64,000 bases of DNA, from the NCBI GenBank assembly GCA_029237695.1, contig CM055266.1:13409805-13473804 (forward strand), in the 5' to 3' direction. Origin of the DNA: Conchocele bisecta. Its lineage: Eukaryota; Mollusca; Bivalvia; Lucinida; Thyasiridae. Below are positions 49,430 to 59,900 of the stretch, piece after piece. Within the stretch, counting starts at the first letter, position 1, and each line of letters starts with the position of its first letter. A model generated the notes under the pieces. The model made no database searches. It saw only the letters and a list, made by a program, of their open reading frames with translations, and was not told the DNA's origin. The position numbers and the translations under genes are program-made.

Positions 49430-50040
49430 CGGCCATTTTGGCTGTCATTTTACTATCCATCTTGAAAAAATGTTAGTCAAAAAATGCTAAATAGCCTTAT
49501 TTAATATTTTCCTCAGTGTAATATTTTATATCTTTCAATATATGGATAAGACTTTTTTTTATAGTTTTTCCTTTATCATATATAACCGTAACATGCGTGA
49601 TTTGGTGGCCATTTTGGCGGCCATCTTGGAAGCACCGGTTGAAAGCCCGGGGACTTTTTTTGTCTTGTTCATTAACTTTTTATGGATGTTTTTCCCGAAA
49701 AAAAATTAGCTTCTTAACGTTAATTTCCTTGCCAAATTCTAAAATATCTGGCTTAAATGGGTGTTTCCTGCAGTTTAACAGAACATGCAAATGATGTTAT
49801 AAACCTATTATCGAACAGTCTGGCAATTAAGGAAATAATGAAAACACGTGCAAACAGTTCCTGTTTTAAAGTTGGTACGAACGTTCGCAGTTTTCGGTGG
49901 AAAAAAATGATCCGAACTCTGGCACGAACAGTCCTGGTGCGAACTTTATCAGGGACGAAATGTCATTGGCACGGACAAGCCCTTAAGGCTGTAAGTCCTC
50001 ATTTAAAGAAATTGTTTTTATCTTCGTTCAAATTGTAATA
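49430..50040. other. Intergenic, GGCGGCCATCTTGG motifs
   Basis: GGCGGCCATTTTGG-type phrases (49,430; 49,610), common in mollusc non-coding repeats. The 49,757-50,038 frame has no recognisable domain. Confidence 0.4.
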
Positions 50041-50109
50041 CTGCAGAAAAAGATTCCTATGTTTACGTTATACATCATATTATAGGATATTTAAATTAAC
50101 ACATTTATC

Positions 50110-50690
50110 TTAGGACAGCTATCTTAAATGAAAACAAAAAATGAGAATCTCTATATATATATATTAGTCCTAATATCGTCTTTAAAAACGCACAGTTATC
50201 TTTGCGCAACATATCATAAATATACACAAAAATAGAGAATATATGTCAGTCATAATATAACTTATTTCGAAAAGCACAGTTATCTTTGTTCAAAGTATCA
50301 TAAATGCACAAAAATAGAGAATCTATGTTAGTCATAATATAACTTCTTTAAAAAGCACTGTTATCTTTGTGCAAACTATTATAAATGCACAAAAAATCGA
50401 GATTATCTTTTAGTCATAACATAACTTCTCTAAAAAAGCACAGTTATCTTTGTGCAAAATATCATAAATGCACAAAAAAAAAGAGAATCTATTTTAGTCA
50501 TAATATAACTTCTTTAAAAAACACTGTTATCCTTGTGCAAACTATCATAAATGCACAAACAATCGAGATTTGTCTTTTACTCATAATATAACTTCTCTAA
50601 AAGAGCACAATTGTCCTTGTGTAAAATATCATGAATTCATCAGAAATCCATGATCTATGTATAGTCTTTTATACATAATACAAGTTTTTA
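50110..50690. repeat. ~83-bp tandem array, six copies
   Basis: CACAGTTATCTTTGTGCAAA recurs at 50,191, 50,275, 50,357, 50,440, 50,522 and 50,606, each followed by ATCATAAATGCACAAA and TTAGTCATAATATAACTTCT. Alternate units share variants (CACTGTTATC with TCGAGATT), hinting at a two-unit higher-order period. Confidence 0.9.
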
Positions 50691-51217
50691 TTTACATAAA
50701 CATATGTATCATATAACTGGTCAATACACCATACTTAGTTAGAATATGTAAGGGGGGGTCGGTATACGCTTCCGTAGGATTGTATCTGATGGCCAAACTG
50801 TTTATGTTTAACACATTCTGTCGATGCAAATTAATTACGTTTCCTCTGCCATCATATATATAGTGGTTGCACGCTTTATGACAAAGAGGATCTATGTGTA
50901 CATCTCAGTGAAGGACTACGTGTTATGTAGAGTCGCTGGACTTTTCCATGCGTTTACGGAGTTACCGTCTCTAGTTCATTATTGTAATAGTTTTATCGTT
51001 CGGATTTCCCGACTGTGTTGTAACTTTAAAATTTAGTTGGATTACATGCCGACCACTTTGTGTATCTTGACTGTTATTTATCATTTACAGTCACATGTAC
51101 AATAAAATATATAAACTGTGTTCAAAAACCCGCTTCATCTATACTAAGTCCAATAGTCATTAAACAGAGACTTACAAATACAAACATAGCCTTAATAAGT
51201 GACAAACAGTACAAATT

Positions 51218-51438
51218 CAGCCGGAATAGAACCTCTCTAAACCGGACACCAAAAAGCACCCCTGATCTTATTTTTGATGAGTTTCTTGGTCATTTATCTC
51301 CGGTGATAACGAATGCTCGTGATCGCATATCACACAACTATGGCTCAGAATGATCAAATGCCCGATTTACAGTGAAACCTCTCTAATCCGGACACCCTGG
51401 GGATCTCCCAGGGTGTCCGGTTTATAGAGGTTTGACTG
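51218..51438 (-). mobile_element. pogo/Tigger-like MITE, 221 bp
   Basis: Inverse-oriented relative of 52,879-53,099 and of identical length. The outer terminus at the right is GGTTTGACTG followed by TA. Next to it lies an inner near-perfect palindrome (CCTCTCTAATCCGGACACCC / GGGTGTCCGGTTTATAGAGG). The left terminus is decayed. It shares the TCAAATGCCCGATTTACAG block with its relative. Confidence 0.8.
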
Positions 51439-51716
51439 TAATCGCTAGTTCGACCAACTATTATACGGTATTTTGCGATCGCCGTTGCCAATTGCTGAGA
51501 AAAGGGACGTCACATAACGTAAGAATACTATTATAATATCTCTGGAACAGCATGTCCATTCACACAGTCTGATCATGGCCGATGCCGATGCTGATCACTC
51601 TTACATCATTCACGTTTAACAGTTCTATTTTATCTGGGTTTACCAATCAATTGCGAAGAATTCATCAGCGTTTTTCCTTACGGAACAATCTAAATATGTT
51701 TCTTATTTCTTCTCAG

Positions 51717-51795
51717 AAGTGTATTTTGTGACCACCATGTGAACCGTCTCGTTGAGACGGTTCAAATGAGGGGTCACAACATATACTTTGCGATA
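51717..51795. mobile_element. Palindromic MITE (AACCGTCTC family)
   Basis: Arms centre on AACCGTCTCGTTGAGACGGTT, flanked by GTGACCACCATGTG / CAAATGAGGGGTCAC. Same family as the perfect hairpin at 55,540-55,612, but more diverged. Confidence 0.85.
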
Positions 51796-51830
51796 AGAAT
51801 GAGAAATGAGACAACATTTGGAAATATTTA

Positions 51831-52291
51831 GGCATTCGTCGTGTTTTGGCTTTCATCTGTATAGCCATATATATATGAACAATGCTTCTAACTTTGGTCG
51901 GACACGACCGCGTATCATAACACAATATCATGTTTAGAATTGTAATGTTCTATGCATTCTATGTATTTCTGCAGGGTAACGATAATTCTCAAATGGTCAT
52001 ATGAACTTGCCACTACAATATTGACGTTAGAGCCTTAAACACATTATTTCATTTGTTATGATGCGAGGTTGTGCCCGACCGATATTCTTTGCATAATTAT
52101 GTTCTAACTATGCTATTTAAGCAAGATAAAAATAATTCTCAAGTGAACTTTCTGCCAAAATATTCACATTAGAGTTAATAAAATCGCGGACTTTGTATAG
52201 CATACGAGGTCGTGTCCGACCAAAGTTAGAAGCCTTGTTCATATATAATTATATATAGTTATACCGAAGAACGCCGAAACACACCGAATGC
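51831..52291. mobile_element. ~460-bp foldback element
   Basis: The inverted termini of ~85 bp begin GGCATTCGTCGTGTTTTGGC and include CTTCTAACTTTGGTCGGACA, with CGTGTCCGACCAAAGTTAGA on the other side. The interior has two direct ~70-bp modules (AATTCTCAAATGGTC...TTAGAG; AATTCTCAAGTGAAC...TTAGAG). Confidence 0.85.
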
Positions 52292-52878
52292 CTGTGGTTT
52301 AATTGGCGTCATAAATATCTCCGTTACCTTGCCGTCACGTATATTTTGGACACAGTATCCACTGGTGCTGCATCAAACGCCGGTGTAAACTATTCCCGTC
52401 GAAATAGGCGGCGAATTCCTGACGAATTCCCACTCAGCTACATGCATAAGATACCACATAAACACATTTTCATCAAGTAACCGGCGCAATAAATTTACAT
52501 CGGTTACTATACTAGATGAAAAATGCGTTAACTCTATGTCAAGCCGAGAGGCATCTCGTCAGGAAACAGATGCATTTTTCGATGTGAACCATTTTACGCC
52601 AGCGCGGAGTGCAGCACCAATGGTATTTGCAAGGATCACCAAGCATTGAACAATTACAGGGAAATGTGACTATGAAGCAAATATACAACAAACAATAGTA
52701 CGAACAAATAGTTGTATTATATCACACATTATAACATAAACTCGTAGAAAAAGAAACTCAATAGAAAAGACATTCCATATGTAGAAGGTATATGTAAGAC
52801 CCAGTTGAAATAATATACAGTGTAAATATTACTGACATATATAGCAGTTGTGTCACCCGATCAATACCGCAATACATA
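52292..52878. other. Intergenic, no gene seen
   Basis: No coding frame or repeat was recognised in this stretch. Confidence 0.5.
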
Positions 52879-53099
52879 CAGTGAAACCTCTCTAAACTGG
52901 ACACCCTGGGAGGTCCCAGGGTGTCCGGCTTAGATAGGTTTCACTGTAAATCAGGCATTTGATCATTGTCAGCCATATTTGTGTGCTATGCGATAATGAA
53001 CAGGTATGACCACCTTCTATAAATGACAAAGAAACCTATCAAAAATAGGGTCACAGGTGTTTTAGTCACGGTGATGTCCGGTTTAGATAGGTTCCACTG
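52879..53099 (+). mobile_element. pogo/Tigger-like MITE, 221 bp, TA target
   Basis: It begins CAGTGAAACCTCTCTAAACT and ends GTTTAGATAGGTTCCACTG, with TA on both outer sides. A ~68-bp inner palindrome built from the same terminus lies at its left end (CACCCTGGGAGGTCCCAGGGTG at the centre, with one mismatch), giving three copies of the terminus in one element. Terminus and TA duplication fit Tc1/mariner-pogo MITEs. Confidence 0.85.
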
Positions 53100-53299
53100 T
53101 ATATAATATAATAAAAAAAATTACAAAAATTCCATGATATAAACGTCATGTTATAAGTGCAACGGCGTAATAATTGAAGACACTTAATGAACAATAATAC
53201 CCTGAAGCCAAACAAAATGTACTGAACTTTTGACTGCCATCGAATCTAAATGAAACACACACGTATGTGGAGAAATGGGGCTGATTGGTTTTACGGCTA

Positions 53300-53520
53300 G
53301 TATAGAGATCCAGATCAGCATGTGCACCCGCGCAGTCTGATCGGGATCCATATCGTTCGCAATTCCATCAATGAAACACCCGTCATGCTTCTATCAAGCA
53401 GTATAGATCGTTATCAGGCTACAGGAGTTTACTATTTGATCAGGAGCTACACTGTTCACCAATCCCATAAGCCCCAGTTCTTCAGTCACGGCCACATTGT
53501 AGGAGTAGTATGGTGACATA
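53300..53520. repeat. Clam-type hairpin repeat, diverged
   Basis: GATCCAGATCAGCATGTGCA / GCGCAGTCTGATCGGGATCC hairpin, followed by GATCAGGAGCTACACTGTTC and CCCATAAGCCCCAGTTC. The same modules occur, partly inverted, at 62,110-62,310. Confidence 0.7.
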
Positions 53521-53638
53521 TTTCTGCCATCGTCTACCATAATAATCCTCATATTCGGATACCATTTATTCGACAAAACACAAATAAATATCTGGTTTCC
53601 CAACATGAAGAGTGTCCCAATGCGTATGGTTAGTATGG

Positions 53639-54401
53639 TTGTACTTTACGGGACGTAGAATTCTTTTTTTTAACAATTCGTTCCCTCAATTTAACAATTC
53701 GTTCCCACGAAAAACAATTCGTTCCCACGAATTAACAATTCGTTCCCTCAATTTAACAATTCGTTCCCACGAAATGAGTGAGTGAGTGAATAGGGTTTAA
53801 CGTCCGCTTTTCTGACATAGAGGTACAAGCCTCAGGGAGTCTACACGCAGACGGGTCAATGGGGTCGTGTCCCGTATCCACCTGTCCGAGGGGGGTAAAT
53901 CCCAACTTCAGAACTCAATATTTACAATCAAAATATATATTCAGTCCTGAAATTAGAACAACCTGATCTGGTGCCAGGCCCTCGCCACACCAGCATCATT
54001 TATCCCATCCCCTAAAAGTAATAGGATTAGCGCTAATATTACTTTTATATATGGGGCATAGCCTGACTCAACTCTCGCATACAAGAAAGCCAAATATTTA
54101 CATGAGGGCCAAATCCGGTATAGTGGGTTCCGGAAAGTATGAACCCAATCGTTAAGCCAGTTTAGTCGCCTTTTACGACAAGCAATGGCTACTGCAGCAC
54201 TATTCTCAGGATCAGTTGATCCCGCCCCGGTGCCTGCACGGGGCCCTCCCACGAAATACCACGGGAACGAATTGTTATATCGTGGGAACGAATTGTTAAT
54301 TCGAGGGAACGAATTATTAAATTGAGGGAATTAATTGTTATTTCGTGGGAACAAATTAATAACAAAAAATCCATGTCCCCTGCGTGGCTCCGTAGTACTT
54401 T
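53639..54401. mobile_element. MITE built of inverted 21-bp units, split by a SINE
   Basis: The left half has five TTAACAATTCGTTCCCACGAA-type units; the right half has the inverse units (GGGAACGAATTGTTA). It ends CATGTCCCCTGCGTGGCTCC. The halves were one array before the SINE at 53,776-54,246 entered. An uninterrupted relative is at 62,882-63,158. Confidence 0.85.
53776..54246 (-). mobile_element. SINE, long subfamily, 11-bp target duplication
   Basis: TCCCACGAAAT flanks both sides (53,765-53,775 and 54,247-54,257). Minus-strand order: GGGCCCCGTGCAGGCACC head, a CTTGTCGTAAAAGGCGACTA block, B-box-like GGGTTCATAC, a body shared with the shorter SINE, and a (TCAC)n tail. Unlike the ~370-400-bp copies it keeps ~100 bp of extra 5' sequence. 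Confidence 0.9.
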
Positions 54402-54719
54402 GTGCTGGTTTATCGTAGTCTAGTTGGATACAATTTGTGTTGGGAAACCCATATTTCATAGGGGTCCCCAAAACGAATGGTGTATGGATATTACGGTACT
54501 TGACGTGATCACGTGATAACTAAGTCGTCGTAATGCACCTTATAAGTCGTAGTAACTACACGGTTTTCACGTCAAGACGAGATACATAGGACGAGATTAA
54601 TAATACAACAGAATGTGTCAAAAAGGTGATATGACGGTCGACGTCAGGTTGGAGTAATTTATCGAAACATACACGTAAATAAATGTAAATGCTTTGATTT
54701 AACGACGGCACTGGCTCGA

Positions 54720-54868
54720 TGACCTTGCATGTCGGGACCGACTATTTAAGTCCCCATCCGATAGGACTAGGCTAGCACGAAGTTGTCTTGCCCAAGGACA
54801 CACCGAATCAGCCATTCGCAGCGGTCGAGGTGGGATACGAACCCGGGGTCTCCCGATTCGCAGAAACA
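54720..54868 (-). mobile_element. tRNA-derived SINE, truncated
   Basis: On the minus strand: B-box CGGGTTCGTATCCC, then the GTGTGTCCTTGGGCAAGACA core and a 3' part ending near CGGTCCCGACATGCAAGG. The A-box region is incomplete at the right edge. It is another head type fused to the conserved core seen at 14.3 and 45.2 kb. Confidence 0.65.
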
Positions 54869-55250
54869 TACACGCAATTGGAAGGATATAATCATGTAGT
54901 AATACTTATTTTACTGATAGTGACTCGCGGTGGTATCATGCTAACATCATATGCAAATGAGGCATGATATTTTTTAATTATTTATACTAATTAAATGCGT
55001 CAATTGAAACAAATAATATTTTGGACAGATATAAAGTATGAACATTGCACATCAAAAAGTAAATACAGAGAATAAATAGTAATGTCCGTTAACATTTTAA
55101 GGAAACACGCTTGTCGCCCCTGTTATCAGTGTGGAAATTTACATCTGATATAAAATTTATAATAATGCCAATCAATACGGGATAATGGTGAATGAATGTT
55201 TATTTTGCCAGAAAAAAATCATATCAACAGAATATACAAAACTATCCGTC

Positions 55251-55695
55251 TTTATCCCGTCAACACAGCGAGTATGTGCCGTGAAACACGGTGCCGTGAA
55301 ACATTTCTGATATCCAGTCAATACAATTTTTGCATTTTACAGCCATTTGTAGGTATTGACGGGATAAATAGAATAGTAGGCTAGTGCCGTGAATGGGAAA
55401 AAATATCTGGCGCGGCTCATAAACGGGATGTGCTCGGCAGAGCCTCGCGTATCCCGTTTCCTGAGCCTTGCCAGATATTTTTTTCCCATTCACGGCACTA
55501 ACCTACTATTCTCTATCTATTTTCCTTATTTCTGAACCAAAGTATATGTTGTGACCACTCATTTGAACCGTCTCGGCAAGACGGTTCAAATGAGTGGTCA
55601 CAACATATACTTCTGATGAGAAATAAAGAAATTCTTGAGCCTTGCCGGATATTTTTTCCCATTCACGGCACTAACCTACTATTCTCTATCACTAT
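55251..55695 (+). mobile_element. Nested element with TTTATCCCGTCAA ends
   Basis: TTTATCCCGTCAACACAG at 55,251 is inverted at 55,355 (TTGACGGGATAAA). A second palindrome follows (GTGCCGTGAATGGGAAAAAA / TTTTTTTCCCATTCACGGCA, 55,384-55,498). The last ~58 bp are duplicated at 55,637-55,695, on the far side of the inserted hairpin. The copy at 63,358-63,645 lacks that hairpin. Confidence 0.8.
55540..55612. mobile_element. Perfect 34-bp hairpin MITE
   Basis: The arms 55,540-55,573 and 55,579-55,612 are exact inverse copies (starting AAGTATATGTTGTGACCACT) around the loop CGGCA. The family also occurs at 51,717. Perfect arms suggest recent insertion or gene conversion between arms. Confidence 0.92.
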
Positions 55696-55728
55696 ATTAT
55701 ACCATACTGAGTGGGCATGTACCTTTAA

Positions 55729-56642
55729 GGACCAACTATATACCTGATCATCATTTGATTCAAAGATAATTGCTTCGTAAACGTGATGTAATATATGTAT
55801 AACATTGTGAACACTGTCTCTTTACTGTATACCTATACGGCACATGGGGTGGCCAAGTCGGCCATCTTTGTGTGTTCCAGCCATCAGCCAGTTTCACCTG
55901 TTCTGCTGTTTGACAAAGAACTCAAACTGTGAAGCAGAACATATGATATAATGTAGCTAATCACATGTAGAAAAGCCAGTAGAACGGACTCCTATCAATT
56001 ATATTACACCAAACTGTAAAATATGTCAGCTTTCTGGACAGGTTTGTGCCTGTGTTTTTAACAACATGAACCACCATTATAAATAGCTCAATACACTGAA
56101 AATCGCACAGTGTGTCACTTTTACCGTGCTAACCACACAACACATACCATATATACCCACTACTGTACTCTGGTATTAGCATTCAAATCCAGTGACATGT
56201 AAGCAGTTACCGGCGTGTATTGTCCCTGGTGTCTACTCACCTACTATGCGAGTAAGGTTGTGCATCAGATTGGAAAGTTTTGCCATGTTCGCTGGCATAC
56301 TATTTGATTTACTGTCATATTATTTGCTGTATGTGTCAAACGCACGAAGTGGTTAAACTGTACGATGGCTTGTAAATACAAAGATGGCGGAGATGGCAAC
56401 TCAATGCTCCATATAGTATACAGTAACAAGACAATATTCACATATGTTATATTCATATATCACATCACTGTTATGAAGCAATGCATCATTGAAGTCAAGT
56501 GTACTGATCTATCTATGACCTAATACCTTAACATGCAAAGTGAAATGGCAATTTAAATTTTAAAATGGTGTCATGATTTAGTCATTAATTAATTTATCAC
56601 AGATCATTATATGGCGAATTGTCCAATATTCGGAAGTTTCCG
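55729..56642. other. 3' flank of the SPEC3-like gene
   Basis: AT-rich sequence with no repeat boundary recognised. The 3' untranslated region of the gene presumably lies in the part nearest 56,642, but no canonical AATAAA (TTTATT on the plus strand) is close to the stop codon. Confidence 0.45.
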
Positions 56643-56905
56643 CTATCCGGAGGAGTACGGGGGCGGCGGTTGCCCGTAGATCTGTGCTTGTCCGGGAGCG
56701 TAGATCGGTGCTTGTCCGGGAGCGAGCGGCTGCCCGTACATGTTTGGCTGGACTGGTTGCCCGTACTGCGGTACGGTCGGCTGGTGGATGACGGCGACAT
56801 TGGTGACCGCACTGCCCGGCTGGGTGATGATGACTTGCTGGTTCGTGATAACCATACCGCGTCGACCGTCCGTGTCCGCCACACGGTTATTGTGGTAATA
56901 TTCCG
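56643..56905 (-). CDS. Spec3-like: SPEC3-like exon 3 (C-terminal tail)
   Basis: The acceptor CTTCGACAG is followed by CG, completing Ser123 from exon 2's final T. The frame reads EYYHNNRVADTDGRRGMVIT and runs through PQYGQPVQPNMYGQP and two APGQAxIY units to PPPPYSSG and a TAG stop at 56,643-56,645. The ATG at 56,918 lies in the same frame upstream of the acceptor, but using it as a start would separate this tail from the membrane core, so the spliced reading is preferred. The plus-strand frame over the same bases is a shadow. Confidence 0.82.
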
Positions 56906-59900
56906 CTGTCGAAGACATCAATGTCTGAGAGAATACCAGACTGGTATACAGTTATTTCATGGTCATTCGGGTAAAAAGTCAAAACTATTGTCCCGAGGTA
57001 CTGTGGACGACCCGGGAAACTATTGCCCTGAGGCCGAAGGCCGATGGCAATAGTGCATCGGGTCGTCCAACCACCGAGGGGCAATATGTTTTTACTGTTC
57101 CCCGAATGACCATGACATAACTGTTTTATTTCTCAACAGGTAAGAATGTATGTGACGCAATGAATGTAAACTTGGCGTGGGGCGCATCGACAGACCGATC
57201 TAAATTACGTTGAATTGTATGACATAATCTTCTTGTGTCATTACATTGACGGCATTCAGTAACGTATTATGACACCATTTAACAATGGAAAATACGCAAG
57301 TAGTCCGTATCTAGTCAGTGAGAGTACAATGCACTTTTATACTCAGTGACCTTCACCTTAGTTATCAAGAAATGAAATGTGTTACTTACCTACGTATGTA
57401 CGCATGTACGCATACAATATACTACATGTAGTTGCGAACGGTAACACTTGCAATCTACTCTCGTACCGTCCGTAATCTGGCTACGGACGGTACATGAGTA
57501 GATTGCAAGAGTTACTGTTCGCAACTAAAACTATACGGACTAACGATATATCCCCTCTTGCATATCGGCGAGGGTTCAGTTCAAATACGAAATACGGTAC
57601 GAGCGAACTTCTGGCCATTAAACACATTAAATCTAAAAAATAATCCCATACAAAATATGTTGTTTTTTTCGCAATAAAATCAATATTTGATGGAATTTTA
57701 TAAAAATAATATTTTTGGGGTGGGTGAATTTTTTTGCTATTGATGAAAAAGTGATTACATTTAAATATTTTTTAGATGTGTCTAATGGCCAAAATTCGTT
57801 GGAAGCAAAACGTAGAACAGACAGTAGTTCGATACTCGAGACTATCTGCCCTTGATACGCGTTTAATTATTTATTGTCAAAACTGAGACCACCCTAAGAA
57901 CATCTCCATTTCTCAAGTTACACATAGTATATGTGGCTGTGACTGTGTAGAAATGTGGCTTATGATATGTCTGATTCCTTTATCTTCATACGTTCTAGCA
58001 CACCACTGCAGTTCGGAAAAGGATTTATACTGCTTATGAGAAGTATATATTGGTGTTTGACATACTTACTAGTGAACAATGTAGAGCCTGATCAGACTGC
58101 GCGGATGCGCAGGCTGATCTGGGTCTACAGTGGTCGTAAATGTCATCAACCCCATTTCGCGAGTCACAGCCACATATTGATGGTTGAGAAGTCTTACAGC
58201 TCATCCCGATGAAGAATACGCCCCACACACAACTCCAGCCCCAACCGATGAAACACAGTAGGGTTGTCAGCAGCTGTAGACACCCAATTCCCACGCTGAC
58301 ACAGCAACTGCCCATGCGCGAACCGGTGTCCATGTCCTCATTCCTCGCGCAGCAGAAGTTGCTGAAACCGGCCACCATCGTACCTGCAAGGTAAACGCTA
58401 TGACGAGTACACCAATATTTGTTTTTGTTGTACGCACTAAGCGGCTCTATTACAAAACAACAACAACAACAACGAAGCATTGCGTGTATTGATACTAGTC
58501 TCTTCCTACCTGAAAGGGAGAGAGACACTGTGGACTATAATACAACCTTTGGTGCACAGTGCACCCACTCCACAACAGCCACCCCTGGCAAGTTACATAA
58601 CTGGCTGTTGTAGAAAGGTGACAATTGTAGCGAGGTTAAATAGAGAGGCAATTGTCCATTTTGGTTAGAGACTACTAAAGGGTGCGAAATCGCCAAGTGG
58701 GTGATCCGGTATAAAAATATAGTGCGGGCGTTTCGAGGTTACAGACACAATTTGCTTGCAAATCTTGACCCATTACTACCCAGATTCACTTGAGGAACAT
58801 TTTGTGGTGCTTTTAAAAGAAACAGTGAACCTGTTGGTCACCACAGGCGTTTGAACAGATGGTTAGTATGTTGGTGTCATATGGCTATTTTGGTGAATTA
58901 TGGGTATATTTAGGTGGATTTCGTTGGTTTTGGGTAATTTATTGTTTTCTGAACTACTAATGCTCAATCATTACACCCGACAGAAATCGTCAATTATCTA
59001 CACATTCACCGTTCCCAACTTTCGGACCCCTTTTATACTGTCAAAATACCCATAAAGGAACATTCGCGGGAGGTGACGTGAATTGTATGTTGGTAACAAT
59101 GTACCCAAACCACCAATCTTCAATTAAACCACTTTACACAGGACCATAATGAAAACACGTTTTTTGTTTTTTACAGTATTCTTTTTCTTCAAAAAAGATC
59201 CTGATATGCCTCTTTAAGTTATATAGTAACATTATTTTGTGTTGTCTCACCTGTACACCAATTTACCATGGGCAACCGTGTATATATCAATACAATGGAC
59301 ATAACAAACTAATAAAAAGAAGTACTATCAAATGCAAATGTATGTTGATACAATATCTTAATGTTATTAAACAGCCACTACCCTTAAACATTGTTCGATT
59401 TATTTCTAATCACACACCATATTGTATTTGTCTTGGTGTACATATGTTTGGACATGTTTTCATTATGGTAATTATATTACATGTATTGTAAAACAATAAT
59501 TCATATACATGTACGCAACTGTACGGTTTGTGGGGGATGCCTCCCCGACCCACCGATCCTATTACTGGGAGAATAAAAACATATCCAAAGTGAAAAAAAA
59601 AACAATAAAAAAAACGCAAAAAAAACAATGGACATCACTGTACAATTAAAGGTACATGCCCACTCAGTAGGTACAACATGTTCTTTATATCAGAGACATC
59701 ATCTGAGATAATAAACATTCATTCACCATTACCCCACGTATTGATTGGCATTATTATACATCAGATATAAATTTCCACACTGATATCAGGGGCGATAACC
59801 GTGTTTCCTTAGAATGTTAACGGACATTACTATTTATTCTCTGTATTTAATTTTTTGATGTGCAATGATTATACTTTATATTGTGTCGAAACTATTATTT

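Larger units (their letters stand above)
54895..55728 (-). mobile_element. TTAA MITE copy, interrupted
   Basis: Inverse copy of the intact element at 59,646-60,120 (shared GTAATGTCCGTTAACATT and GTGGAAATTTACATCTGATA). The homology stops at 55,203 and resumes at ~55,700 with ACTGAGTGGGCATGTACCTTTAA. The left terminus is missing. The interruption holds a second element. Confidence 0.85.

Noticed and set aside
56643..56921. Exon 3 frame as a separate single-exon gene starting at 56,918
   Set aside because: The acceptor at 56,906 and the phase match to exon 2 explain it better. A free tail without the membrane core would be unusual.
56619..57053. 144-codon plus-strand frame
   Set aside because: It is the antisense shadow of SPEC3-like exon 3 and runs on into the foldback MITE.
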